Shown here in pieces: positions 1 to 13,260 of a stretch of DNA of 64,000 bases. Both the position numbers and the translations under genes were made by a program. Numbering within the stretch: position 1 is the first letter of the stretch; each line of letters opens with the position of its first letter. The stretch lies in NCBI GenBank assembly GCA_034620365.1, contig JAQGEQ010000299.1:806001-870000 (forward strand), read 5' to 3'. Source of the stretch: Pegea sp. RAD2-039 (lineage: Eukaryota; Chordata; Thaliacea; Salpida; Salpidae). The notes beneath the pieces were generated by a model that was not told where the DNA came from, did no database searches, and saw only the letters and a program-made list of their open reading frames with translations.

Positions 1-328
1 TACACTGAAGTTGTTAGAAATAGTTTCTAACCCAATTGCCAAATATAAAGCTTTTCGGCAAACAACAATAAACCAAAAAAACTTCTTTCATAAACCAATT
101 AGAAACCAAGTGTGTTATGCATTCACCTCTTTAGACGTCAAATGACTTTTTCTATTTATCTCCATCATTAGATTAAGTATCTCGGTTTGAAAAACATCCT
201 CACCACAAAAGTCCTTGGTGGCCAAAAGTGGAACAAAAATTTGAGAATTTCCTTTAAATTAAAATCGATTCTGTCATCCAAAAATCTCTGATCTATATGA
301 CGTCATCAACCAACTGATGTTGTTTTAG
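1..328 (+). other. Upstream intron/unresolved 5' part of the SART3-like gene
   Basis: This stretch ends in a good 3' splice site (TGTTTTAG at 321-328) leading into the first recognised exon, so at least its right part is intron. No reading frame here continued the HAT-repeat sequence with a usable donor, so I assign no exon. It contains one TGACGTCA palindrome at 298-305. Confidence 0.5.
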
Positions 329-2768
329 ACGTTTTGGAAGCTCTTCCGATGCAAGACTTGTTCTACATCAAGCTCTGCAGTCGTGTGCTGCTGATAATGG
401 AGATGCTGAGTTTGTTTGTAGTCGTTTGATGAGGTTAGAAAGAGAATGTGGGACATTAAAGGAGCTAGAAGACTCTGAGAAGAAAATTGCTTCAAGGATG
501 AAGAAGGTGAATAAAAGAAAAGAACGGTTGCAGGTGACGTGGTGATTTGAGGCTTTTTAAGGTGCTGATTGATATATTTTTAGACCAATCAGATTAATAA
601 TCGACAAAATTACAATAAAAAGTTTAAAAAGAATTTTGTCAAAGAATCTAATCAAAAATTTGATAAAAACTCACAAAAGAATAAAGAAAAACCCACCAAT
701 GAGATAACTACGAGCAAAAGACCTCAAGGTGAATGAAGTCACGTGATTGGACGATAAATTTGTCGCTTTGTGTCTTAATGAAGATTTGAAATTGTAAAAT
801 TTTTCAGTTTTTCAAAATAAAGATTCTTGGGACAATAAACGAATAAAATTATCAGAAGATTCAGATCTCTCGTTCAAGACTCCAACAGGTGATCTCAACT
901 GATCTTTCGCCCAGCACATCTTCATCTTTAGAGTTTCAGGTCTTCCTCCTCGTTATAATAAAACCAAAAAAGCTGAAATAAAACCCCTTGATGAAGTCCC
1001 AGACACAAAAGGTTTTTCTGCAATCTGGAACTTTTATTTTTTTGTTTTCTTATTCATTGACTTTTCACTTTAGAAATCTTCAGTCAGATTAGAGAAGAAA
1101 CTGGAACAAATTCACCCGATTCTCCAAAACCAACAGGTAATTGTTACGATTTTACTAAATTTTCTGCGTAGTTGACATTTTTATAAATATTAAATCATTT
1201 CGTGATTGAAATCTTTTACAAGAAAATAGGTTCTTTGTAAGTTTATCTATTCAAATTTCTTGCTAGATTTACAAACAAATATTTTGCTGTTAGTTGAAGA
1301 TACAAAGGATCTGTTTACAACTTCAGTGTGTACTAAAAAATACTTCAAACTTATTTCATTGAAATTTAATTGTGATTTTTTATCAATTAGTTGAGAAATT
1401 TTTGTGTTTTAGTATCTACAACTGAACAAGATGAATATAGTGATGAAAATCTCAGTGTTTTTGTCAGTAATCTTGATTTCAAACTTTCTAATGTTGAAGA
1501 AACCCTCAAAAAGGTCATCACCTATTTAAAAAATTATGATGAAATATTTGATGTATTTGAACTGTTATTAAGATCTTTATAAAGCAATTAAGAATTTCAG
1601 TATTTCAACAAACAACTTGAAACGTTTTTTACGATTTCAGTTCTTTGATTCGTGTAAATCTCTAACTAACATAAGAGTCATTCGAAAGAAGAGTGGTGCT
1701 TCGAGAGGATTTGCTTACATCAGTTTTTCTGAAAAAGAAGACATCAAAAAAGCACTCTTTTTGGACAGACAAGTCAGCTTTCATGATTTCATCCAAAATA
1801 TTTTCATGCTGACTTCTGTTTACTAAAGAAATTTTCACTTTTTTCAACTTAAACCACTTTTAATCTTGCTATCTGATTATTAGTCAGAAATTTCTGCTTT
1901 ACCATCAAATTTTCTTTTAATTTCTACAATTTCTATTTTTAAAGTCTTAAATATTTTGCAACTTTAATTCTTATTTATCTGATTTATTTGTTGCATGAAA
2001 CTTAAATTAAATCTCTTTTTTAAAAATTAACTCCCATTTAATTGGAATGATCAAATTTAGATGATAGAAGGAAGACCGGTGTTTGTTTCACCAAATACTA
2101 AGAAAGATACAAAAGCTGAAATAAAAGTCAGTTTCATGAATTGACAAAAAACTAAACAACTTAAACTAACTACTATCTGTGTTGCAGCCTTTCAAATATT
2201 CTGATAATATGGAACGTCACAAGCTCTTCGTGTCGTCTTTATCTCCATCAACTACTGAAGATTCATTGAAAAGACTTTTTTCTCAGCATGGTGATCTAAA
2301 GAGTGTAAGGATCGTTATTAATCGAGGAGGATACTCAAAAGTATGTCATCAATATTTCATTATCAGCTTTTTATCATCTCTTTTGTAGTGTATAGCATAT
2401 GTCGAATACTTGAAAGCTACAGACGCGTCTAAAGCTGTTTTTAAGTGTGACGGAGCTTTACTTGATGGAGCGAAAATTGAAGTAATTTCTTGTTTGTTTA
2501 TTTGTCTTCGCGAAGAAAAATTATTTGTGTTTATTCAGGTGGCAATCAGCAATCCACCAAAACGTAATCAAAAGCAACCAGTCGCTAATTTGAGGTGAAG
2601 TATTTGTTCCAATCGATTTCAATTCTTCAGTTTTCTTTTTCTAATACTTTGATTTTTAGAAATAGCAAAACAAAGGTAGATTTTAATCAAGAATCAGATG
2701 TAGATGATCAGAAGACTAATCCTAAAATGGATAATGCGGCTTTTGCTGCGTTGTTTCGTAAAACTTAA
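329..2768 (+). CDS. SART3: SART3-like spliceosome recycling factor, 5' partial (C-terminal ~424 aa)
   Basis: Homologue of SART3/p110, the nuclear factor that helps re-form U4/U6 snRNPs. Twelve exons are readable: 329-533, 584-728, 808-888, 940-1011, 1074-1136, 1413-1513, 1641-1772, 2061-2126, 2188-2340, 2389-2481, 2539-2594 and 2660-2768 (TAA). The first exon encodes the last HAT-repeat region (ARLVLHQALQ, then ERECGTL), followed by a basic linker. RRM1 has RNP2 VFVSNL and RNP1 RGFAYISF. RRM2 has RNP2 LFVSSL and RNP1-like CIAYVEY, then VAISNPPKR. The C-terminus KMDNAAFAALFRKT matches the conserved SART3 tail. Introns are mostly 45-60 bases. The N-terminal HAT repeats lie left of the window. 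A poly(A) signal AATAAA lies near 2831. The gene converges on the SLC6 gene. Confidence 0.93.
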
Positions 2769-3644
2769 ATTCAATGAGAAATTATAGTCGAATTTTTCAC
2801 TTTTTTAGCACATTTGATAATTTAATTGAAAATAAAGTTTAAAGAAGTTCTTTCAAAAGTCATATTTGTGAAACTTTTGTTGATGATTCATGAATAAATT
2901 TAATTCAATCTGTGAAGTTTATGGATTATAAACTTACAATTCTTGATTTTCAGCACTAAACACAAAGATGTCGAACTACTTCAGTAAAATCACAAATATT
3001 ATTTATATGAAAGAACTTTTGAGTAATAAATGTTGAAGTCTAAGTCAACCATCTCTCGAACTTAGTTGCTTAAACAACTTAAGTACTTGGCCTTTGTTTT
3101 GATACAAACACAAGTTCTAATTAAGCCCTTTTCCTATCTTTACATCAATTTTTTAAACTGTAATCTCAATTTTTGTGACGTTATCAGTTTAAGGAGTTCA
3201 TAAACTCATTAAAATAAGAGAATTTCTCAGCTTATACAAGCTTTTGTTAGGATAGCTTAACAAGATAACGATTTTTTTCCAATCTGCAAATTAAGACCAC
3301 CGCAAAAGCTCGATTTTGTAGCAGCAGCTGAATCAGTTCAATGTGTGGGTTGGCAGGTAGTTGATGGTTTCAGTAAATGACAAATAACTTCTCAAGTAAT
3401 AATTTATTTGGTGTGCACCTTCTACAAAAATGTCGGCAAATATACCAGAGGTTAACTAAGTTTATTTCATTGAAATAAATAAAAAAAAGAAAATCTTTTA
3501 AAAGCAGAATTTCAGATATTTACAAAAAACTATTTACAGATTATTACTTGATTATGAGATTGATGAATATAACTTCATGAAAAATAGGTTTAAAGAAACG
3601 ATGAACTAATTTACAAATTTCTTTAAAATGAGGAGAGAACAGGC
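2769..3644. other. Convergent 3' flanks of SART3 and SLC6 genes
   Basis: AT-rich non-coding sequence between two convergent stop codons. AATAAA near 2831 (+) suits SART3. Reverse-strand AATAAA at 3461-3466 and 3403-3408 could serve the SLC6 transcript. I see no coding frame or RNA gene. Confidence 0.6.
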
Positions 3645-6600
3645 TTAGAAATTATTGTCATCACTAATCATCTGCATCTCAACATCAGCATCTGAAGACT
3701 TTTCTCCGATTGTTATCATCAAATTAGAGTCAACACTCAAATCCTAAAAAAAAGAAGTTGAAATGTAACGACAATCGCGAAGCAAGCAACTCACGTGATC
3801 AGAAAACACGCTATTCCACGACCAGTTGTTCATGTATAGATGATAGAGAAAGCCTAACGGGACGCAAATCATAGATGTCAGTGACATGGCCCACCCGATA
3901 CCATTTGCATAGCCTGGGTAGACATAAGAGTCGATAGTGAGAGGGGAGGAATAGGAACAGTAGAAGATGAAGATGACCTGCGGAGGTAGGCATGTGGATT
4001 AGATGATGTCGAAGTGGTTTCAAACTCACAAATGTCATTCCAGGGATGAAGTATCGGTAGCAGTACTTGAAGTAACTATGAGGACGGTAACCAAGCATCG
4101 ATTCGATGTCGTCATAGAAACGCTCGACTCCATACAACCATCCAATAGCGATTGATTCGAACATAGCCAGCCACAACAGAGTGATTCCACTAGCTGCGTA
4201 GTTGTTGTACAGTTCGAACAAATAGATGCCACCCTGGGAACGAGGTTAAGACCTCTTCATCAATGCAAAGAGGGACTCACGTTGAAGAGGAAGGGAATTC
4301 CAAGGAGGAAGAGGACTACACAGACGAGAAGCGAAAGAAGTTCACGACCGAATCGAGTTTTTTGGATAAGGTTTGGAAACATATCGACCAGAACAGAGAT
4401 GGTTGCCTCAACTCCAGAAAACTGTTGAAACATATACAAGTGGATGAAGGTATGAAAGGAAGAGATTTTGGGGTTGAAACAGAACAAATTACTACCACTT
4501 ACTAGTCGCCATCATCTTATGTTTGGTTCTTTTGTTTGATTTGTGAAAAATACGTTTAATGAAAGCAAAAGCTCAAAAAATTTAAGCAGTTTCGGTTGAC
4601 AAAAGAAGTTATAAGAAGAGAGAGTTAAATGTTTAGAAAGGGGTTACAAGAAAGATGAATAGTTTTCACAAAATATTCACTCAAAAAAGATTTCTTGAAA
4701 TAATTTGGGAAATAGAAATAATCTATAAAGTAATTATAGAAAGTTGTTTATGGTTGTAAAACTCCAATAGATTGACATGATACTTTTGTGATAAATTCAT
4801 GCAGCAAAATAAAGAAAATAGTCGTAAACACGGCACTGCAAACAGATGGAAGAACGTGGGTCACAATTGCTGAGTTTGCTTCCAGTATAAAGTTGACAAA
4901 TTTACTGGACGGCAAATGTATGAGAAACCATCTTAGTGTTAAAGGTGAAGTAGGGAATTTGGCCTCAAACCAGACAAAGTATTAAATATAAAAAGAATCA
5001 GCCACAAAAAGCTATCAGTAGCATGGCACTCCTTCAAATCCTGTCATTGTTGACAACTAACGCACGCATTTAACAAAAAAAGATAGATAGGCCCGTTCAA
5101 ACGAACCTGTGTATCGACCCCTACCAGGACAAGAGTGGCGAAAAACAGAAATGACCAGACCTTCGGGGCCGGTAACAGGCTTAGTCCAACTGGATATACG
5201 AAAAAGGCTAGGCCTGGACCTAGAAATACAAGATTCCACTGAAGCTTGGATTTTCATGCCCCACAAAGCTTGAAATCATTGAGGTTGCCTTTTTACCAGT
5301 CGTCTGTTTCACTTTGTTGTGTAATTATCGTGTTTTACATCAAAAAAAAATTATCAGATTTGTTTTTTTATCTGTATTTGATGTTTTTTAACTGAAAAAT
5401 TAAACAAATGTGAATTATTGTAAGAACTTAGATGACAATTATAACTAGAATGTATTTGTTGGTGTAATCTGTTGATGGTTTGTTTGTTTGCTTTCAAAGC
5501 TCCAATCTAATTGCTAGCAAACTTGTTTGTTACTTAAAAATCCTTTTCAAGGATACTAAATACTATATTGAACTAAATCTAATAAAAATTTCTGATTTTT
5601 AAAAACAAAATTTAATAAAACCTATTTTATCATTTCAACTTTCAGCTTAGCTTTAGTTATATAAAAATCCAGAAAAAATGAATATTTGTAGATATCGCTG
5701 CAGTTACCTGACAGCTTTACCTACAGATCTTAGTGATTGTTATTAAAAATTAATTTGTATAAAAAAAATCAGAAAAAAAAAGACCCAAACAGATTAATAG
5801 TCCACTTCCTATATATTGAACTTACAAGAAATTTTCAAGCAAGTTAATATAAAGAAGTAGATAAATAATTCCTAGAAGCTAGCGCCCTACAGGTTTTATA
5901 CATACCTTTATCAGCAACTTTATCCATATCAATCTGAAGAATATGAGAGAGGTGGCCAAGGATACTGAAGATGACGATCGAAGCAAAAAGTGAAGTCATG
6001 CTGCCAGTGAACACCAAACTGATTGCTTGCCTGAAAGTAGAAGTTAGATTTAAGGATGAGAGCTGATATGAGAAGTTAGATGATTGCAGATAAGAAATGA
6101 AATCGATTTGTTTGGCAATTACTTGTAACAATCGTTGCTCCGTGGATTGTAACTTCCAAACGAAAAGAGCACGGTGAAGCAGATCCCAAACGTGTAGAAG
6201 ATTTGACTACCAGCATTCACCCAAGTCTACAAGAAGAGTAGTTGAAAAGAAGGAGGTTTAAATCATTCCAACAAACCTCAGCAAATTGAAGTTTGGTGAA
6301 ATTGGGAGTGAATAGATAAGAGATTCCAGTTGATGCTCCTTCAAGAGTGACTCCGCGAATGAGGAGTACAAACAACATGATGTAAGGAGCAGTAGCAGAG
6401 AAGTACACGATCTAAAGCTAATCGGTTAGAAAAGGTTTTGCTTCGACTTCAACTTACTTTTCCGGATGATTTGACACTTTTGAAGACACAAAAATAAATG
6501 CAAACCCAAGAAATTACAAACGCGACAAACATCGGCCAGTTTTCCATCGTGCCGAAATCATTGAGACCTTCAGACTTTCGAACAATGTAGTTTCTGGGGC

Positions 6601-8281
6601 ACAGAGGCAATCAGAAGACATTTAAATGATTTACAATACTCACTTCCAAAACTCCTGAGCAGGGAGCGAGGCTTGTTTATTCGTGAGAAGATCAGCTGGT
6701 ATTAAAGCTGTGATATTTGAAGCTAAACCTCCAGCAGTAGCTGAGTGGTTTCTCAACATCTCGACTTTATCTAATAGAGTTGTACAGTTTGGACTATTCC
6801 ACCAGTTATCTGCAAAATTTGCAATTAACAAAATTGAAGTTTTCATCGAGAGGCAGATGAAATTGATTCTTCGTTCAAATTGAAATTTAGAAACTTTTCA
6901 CTTCTTTATCTATCCAACATTTGTTCAAAATGATTTTTATCTTGAAAAAATATTTCGAAATTCTAAGTTCACAAATTTTACTCGCTAATATTTCATCAAA
7001 TTTTGTAATCAGTCATCTATAAGTTCTGTAATTCTCAAATTAATTCAGTTTTTTTTTAATTACTTGTACAAGATTCAATTTGTGAAGATTTCCAATTCGA
7101 CATTAAAATACGTTTAGTTAATTAACTTGCAAAATCTTATCGATGGAAAAAGCCTGATAAAAAATATTTCGCAACAGTATGACTTAATGGAAAAACTTGG
7201 GCAAATTTGTTGCTGAGTTTGATAATTATAAGCTACAAAATTTGCATTGACTCGTAAAAGTGAGTGGAAAATTACAGAATATTTTACTAGAGAATGGAAA
7301 ACGGCCAGACAGAAATGAAAGAAATTTGCTCAAGGCAGTAGATAAAAGAAAGTAGAATGAGCGTTTAAATTGATTTGGAGTAGAATAAGAGTGTTGTGGG
7401 GAGATGATTAACTCCTTAACATCTTCTTTAAAATATTTTTAGAGTTTGTTTATTATTATAAACTTTTAGAGTTGCTTTTTAGTAAATCTTATGAAAAATA
7501 TCAAGTTTTCTGATTCATTATAAATTTACAATGTTTTATATATTGAGATTTACTAAAAAATAAAGACTAACCACATGAGTTCCAAGGTAAATCTCCTGGA
7601 AGTATGGAGTAGAACATGTAAAGAAAACTCCAGGCTAATACAGTGATGTAGTAGATGCCACAAAAGAGGTTCACAAGAACACAACCATATCCTATGCCCT
7701 AGAACAAATTGAAAGATGCAAATAATTTCAGAAAGATTTGATGATACCAACATTAACATTTATAAATTTTTTTTAAATGTTAAATATTACAAACAATTGA
7801 AATTTAGGCCAATAGATGAAGTTTAAAATCAAGATAAATATATTTTTCAACATAAGTTACCTTCATACAAGGAGCTATCTTCCAAACGTTGATTGCACTG
7901 AAGTGAGTCATCTGGCCCAAAGAGATCTCCAAAAAGAACATTGGTATTCCAGCAATTACCACAAACGTGAAGTAAGGGATGAGAAAAGCACCTGGATTTA
8001 GAAGAAGGATTAAAAATAGAGGAATAAACCGAATTTCAAAACAAGACCTCCACCATGGGCATAACAAAGATAAGGAAACCTCCAAACATTTCCTAGACCA
8101 ACAGAATAACCAAGCAAAGCTAAAATAAAAGTTCTTGTACTTCCCCAGGTTTCTCTGGCAATACTAAAAATAAATTGTTATAAATGATAAAAAGAAGTTC
8201 AAATCAACTTTACCTGCTATCATCAGAAGTAGTTTCTTTGTCCAAAAAGTTTGTTTCAACTTCAGCATCTTTAGAACTCAT
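3645..8281 (-). CDS. SLC6 family Na+/Cl- dependent neurotransmitter/amino-acid transporter, 615 aa, complete
   Basis: Plasma-membrane symporter with 12 predicted membrane segments. Exons in reading order: 8281-8214, 8163-8048, 7991-7861, 7698-7572, 6809-6644, 6593-6458, 6411-6277, 6226-6123, 6030-5906, 5219-5107, 4421-4281, 4233-4030, 3977-3795 and 3743-3645. All phases agree and total 615 codons plus stop, normal for the family. TM1 has [17 protein letters not shown] (residues ~41-57). Extracellular loop 2 has two Cys (LPWNSC, SPNC) and N-glycosylation sequons NCT, NHS and NIT. Later come [15 protein letters not shown] and VGVDTQFSGVE. Gly45 replaces the Asp typical of monoamine carriers, so an amino-acid, GABA, glycine or taurine type substrate is more likely. 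In TM7 the usual Asn of NSxTS is Gly (GSMTS), and the TM6 Ser of the chloride site is Thr, both atypical. Substrate is not determinable. Confidence 0.95.
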
Positions 8282-11200
8282 ATTTTACTTTAAAAATTAT
8301 GATTTAGAAAGAAACTGAAATGGACATCAGATTAATATTAAATAGATTGGTTGAATCACTTATACATTATAATTTAAATACTATAATGATTCAAAAACTT
8401 CATAAATTTTTATTACAAATATCATCCATAGCTTCTTTCATAAAACTAGATGGCTTAGTTACTTTTAGCCTATTGGGGAGATTCTCCAAAACATTAAAAA
8501 GAAATTTTTGAAGTAAAAAAAGTATTTTCTTAAAGAATAGATTCTTAACATTTTAGTTCAAATTGCTGATAATAATGACAAAAAATTGATTAAAATTAAA
8601 AAATTATTAGTAATAAATTAATTACTTCTAACCAAAGTTAGAAAGGCCTGAAGTCAGAGACTATCATCTTTTATAGGAAAATAAATTTATAAACTGAAAT
8701 AAAGATAAGCTTGATAAGATAATTATTTTGAACACAAGCGTTAAAAAGAGAAAAAGTAATAACTTGTTTATTCATATAGTTTAAATAAGAAAATAATTTC
8801 TGTTGATTATAAAAAACTATTATAAAATCGTAAAAATATTATAAAAACGAGCATGAAAAAAGTCTGCATGGTTTCTTGAGGATACCATATAAAAAGGTTG
8901 ATGCTAGTTTGCACATTTGATTATTCTACTACGACTACTGACTAGGTTAGTAGTGGTTTTTCAATAAGCAAATCAACCAACAGGCGCCAATTAAAGTTAA
9001 GTAGTAAAAATAGGTATGATCAAACAAAACTCACTCAATTAAAGTTTTTTTAAAAATAAAACTTTTTAACAAATACAAGTTATATAATATTTAAAAAGTA
9101 AGGTTCAGCATTCAACACTTAGTACCAGCGTACCAAAAGGTAATTTCTCTACACCACATTCAACCGGAAAAAAATTTACTATAACCGTTTGATGCAAATG
9201 TGACAATTACTTCAAAATTTATATCGAAAGAGTTTCCAAACGATTATTTTTAAACGTAAATTGTTTTACTTGAAGTCGAGTTGACAATAAGTTTCAAATC
9301 TACACCATTTCCATCGAAACTTTTTTGAAAAAATATTAGATTTAATAAAAAAAATAGTTGTTATAAGAAAACTTCTAGACTATAAAAGAGCAACTCTGCT
9401 TCTGGCAATTGCTTTTTTTCAGTAGATTTGTAGAAAGTAAATGATGATCAGTTTCGATGACCTTATTAGATAATTTTTAAAAGAAAATAGGATTGAAAAT
9501 TATAACTAAAAAAACAGAAAATATGTTTCTACCTTCGATAAAGTTAGTCAAAAGTATATACCGTATTAACTTATTTCAAGTTAATACTAATCATTTGGAA
9601 ATTGAAACCATATAAATAAAGATAGAATTTAATAACGATATAATAAAAAATGCTGATATGACATTATAAAAATAGGTTTTTAAAATATTATTGACAAAAT
9701 TAAAATGTCTAGTCATCAACTTTATTATCTAATTTCTAAATCAACTAAAATCGTAACTTTAATCAAGTTAAAAATAGTCTTCTTCATTTCCAAATGCAAC
9801 TTAGTAAATGATTTGGCTCAAATATCACTCATAGCTTTTAAAGTAGAGCTGTTATTACAAATCAATTTTTTTGAAAATCTAATATTCTTTAAACGATGAA
9901 TTTTTACTCAAATATTAAAAAACTTTTAATTGGTTATTCAAATGTTAAAGAGATTAAAATAAAAGTTAAGTTTGGTATTAAAGCTTATTAGATGATTATA
10001 TTTCCTTAAAACTTTTAAAGCTTGATTGCATTTACAAGCAACTCATCAATTGTATAATATTTCAAGCTGAACAACTCCGGGATATTTGTTTAAATCTTAA
10101 ATTAGAGATCATTTAATAAACAAATGATTTTTTTTTAATTTAAACGGAGCTTTATTTTATTTAAAAAAACGATTAAAGTTTTATTTTATCAAAGCTTAAA
10201 AGCAGTACAAGACTTTATTTTTGATGAAGACCTATTAAAATATCATTTTATATCAAGCTTACTTTAAAAACTAATAGATAAAAGCAAGGGTGTCACTTAT
10301 TTAAAAAAATGTTTGAGGCAGTATTGTGATGTTTATATCGGATAAAGCCTAATTCTATTTCAGTAAACTAGTTTTTATCTACGCTATTGTACAAATTTGA
10401 TAAAGTTTAAGTAAATATAAACGCGATTTTAAGAATAGCACTAACTATTTAATAAAATTTACTATGACTTTATTCTATTTGTTTTATAAAGTAGATCTTT
10501 TGAGATGTATGTTTGTCAAGTTATTTCCAATTGTGTTCCAAATAAAAAATATAGATTAAAAAGCTTGGCAAAAATGAGCAGAAGGCTTCAAGTATGATAT
10601 CAAAGCCGAAGAAATCGAAAATTTGGGGTAAAGTTTAAGAAAAAAATCTTAAAGAAGTTTAGATGTAGGAGTTTATTCATTTAAATTATTTATTTACAAC
10701 TCATAAAAATTAAACAGTGAAATTCTAAAGTAAAACGTTGGGAATAAAAGTTCTCAATATTTCTACCACTTGTCCAAAAGTTATAAGAATATTACAAAAG
10801 TATAAACTACGAAATACATAATTTTTAGATATTTGTTTCTCAGTTATTGCAAAAATTTACTTTGACATTTATCAATTGTATAGATAATGTATTCATAAAG
10901 TCTGTTCTAAGCTGCTGTCTTTTTACAACCATGATTTTTATAAGTAATGTATAACACTTACTACTTTACTTAACAATTTATAAAATACTAAATAGGTTAT
11001 ATACAGTATGATTTATGCTTCATATTTTACCACTAACTCTAACTTAATCTTTTAAATTTGCAAAATACTTTTCATTAACAACAGTTTGAACCGAGCAGAC
11101 ATCTTATTAAGCAAACATTTAAATGCTTCAGACATCAATTTCTTATAATATAACCGATAATAAAACAAATTACTTTGTGAAAGTTGTAATTTTAAATATT

Positions 11201-11540
11201 AAGCGATTTTTCCTATTATTGGTAACATTTGAAAAGTCAGAATAAATTGTTAAACAGTGAAGTGCCTAAACTTTTCTAAGATGAAAGAATTTCTGACACC
11301 GTCTCTTACAGTACTTTCCAGGCATTTGTGGGTTCATTTTAAGCTTTCCATAATAGTTTAAAGATTCAATCTACTTAATAATAAGCAATGTAGAATAAAA
11401 TCACAACAGCAGTATAATTCAACCCTCAATAATTCTCCATCCAATAAATAATATATGATTTTTCGTTATACATCTTTGAATTTTTAAAAAGATATTTTTT
11501 ATAAGAGAAATAATCAGAGAAATGACTATTATTATATATA

Positions 11541-11615
11541 ATATGTTTTGTGAAAATGTGTGTTAGCGAGAGGTGCTTTTTTTCGGCACCCTCCTTTGCG
11601 TTTATTATAATAAAT
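11541..11615 (+). repeat. 75-base hairpin element, copy 1
   Basis: This copy and 49688-49762 match along the full 75 bases with only scattered differences, although the surrounding DNA is unrelated. The core can fold: GCG, then AGAGG, then TGC pair with GCA, CCTCC and TGC around a T-rich loop, with a single-base bulge on one side. Both copies end in a T/A-rich tail closing with AATAAAT. It could be a short dispersed mobile-element remnant or a structured RNA. I do not recognise the family. Confidence 0.6.
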
Positions 11616-13144
11616 TAAGAAATAACATTTTGAAACATTTAATTGGAGAAAAATAAAGTTTTTGTTATTTTATCTATCATTTATGAATATCAAATGATAT
11701 TTTAGAAAAAAAGATAAATGATCATACGATTTATTTTTAAGCAATTTTTTCAATAATTTTTTGTTTTATCTACCTTTGAAGCCTATCCCGAGAAACTCTG
11801 ATAATTAATCTACATAATAAATATGTTAAGAAGAATTGGTTGAGAAAACTTGAAAATAAAATAAAACTTCAAATAGATTGTGTGATTTTTGTTTAAGTCA
11901 CCTTTAAAAACCAGTAAAATGAAAAGTAATTCAATTTGTAAAATAAAAACTTCTGCTAACTTCTTTGTAATAAAGGAAAGTAATTTGATTTAAAAAAATA
12001 AGTGAAAATGTATATTATTTAAAATAATCAAATTATGTATTCTCAACAGGCTTGAAGTTGTAGAATTTCTCATTTGAAAGTTTAAATATGTCCTTACTGA
12101 AAATTCTTATAGATAATAATGGCTTCAGCTGATTACTATATTGTTGGGTGAGCTCCAAAAATAATGCAACAAATATTTTCATAGATAAACTGTTTTTAAA
12201 TTTTCTTCAAGACTTTTATTACTAACGTAATTACTTTCTTGATTACCCAGGAATGAATAAATTAGTAATAAAACTTTTAAAAGATATAAAGTTGATATAA
12301 AGTGTTAATAAGAAAAATAATTAGATCCTTTTGTGATTACTGATTAAAAGTTGCTTAAGATTTTATATTTAATAATACATTAAAAATATGTTGTTTGAAG
12401 CCATCTTACTTTTAATGTAAAAACTATCCAATAAAAAAACGACGGCTATCTATCTCTTTAAAACCTTTTAAAGTAACTCCTTTCTATATTTTGTAACTTA
12501 ACGGAGATTTTAGTGTTATCAAAAACCAGCAAGTTACAAATTCAATTACTCTTCTGGTCTTACAAATAAATTGTTATCAACTTAAGTTTTAAAAACATGA
12601 AAAAAGAGTTTTCTGGTTTACAATTTGTAAGATAAACTATTGCATATTGCACAAATTAAAGCAATTAAATCTTATAAAAGCAAATGCAATTTTTTTAATG
12701 TTTAAAAGAAGAGTAAATTTACAGTAAAAGCTATTTTTGTTATAATTCAAATATTATATGGTATTAGAAATTGATTTTAGCAAATCATGTTTAGACGTAC
12801 TGTTGCTAATTTTAAGAAAACAATTTTTTTTGTTAGAGGTTCTATTGAAGGTTGATTTTGAAACAGATTATGTGTAAACGGGTGATTTTGTTTTTTATGT
12901 TCAACTCTTAAATTTAACTCAATCCTAATATGCCTATAAGTGATCTGTATCAAAATCTGAATGTTGTTGATAATTACCACCATCAATGAAATATAAATTT
13001 TGTTAAATTTAAACTACCATTCTAAATAAATTGAATAATAAATGCTAAGCCAAAACTAAATGTATTTTGAAATAGAAAATTAATTTTCTATAAAATAGAA
13101 TTAACAAAAGAAAAGTTTGTTTATAATATTACAAATATTTGTTT

Positions 13145-13260
13145 TTTTTTATTTATTTGCCTCTCTTACAGCCTGCTTGACAGTCAACAACCAGGTAACC
13201 CAGGCTCACTTACTTACATAAATACATGGATGGAGCGCTTTACAGAAAGTCACTATAAAC
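13145..13260. repeat. GC-richer repeat-like fragment (possible SINE remnant)
   Basis: A more GC-rich tract than its flanks, containing CAGTCAACAACCAGGTAACC and a following TGGATGGAGCGCTTTACAG. From memory, similar strings occur in tRNA-derived SINE bodies of aquatic invertebrates. This is inference without a search. It is also flanked by acceptor- and donor-like sites (TTACAG, then AGGTAACC) but gives no meaningful exon. Confidence 0.3.

Noticed and set aside
1294..1331. Extra SART3 exon (VEDTKDLFTTS)
   Set aside because: It has an acceptor-like start, but no donor gives the phase required by the RRM1 exon at 1413.
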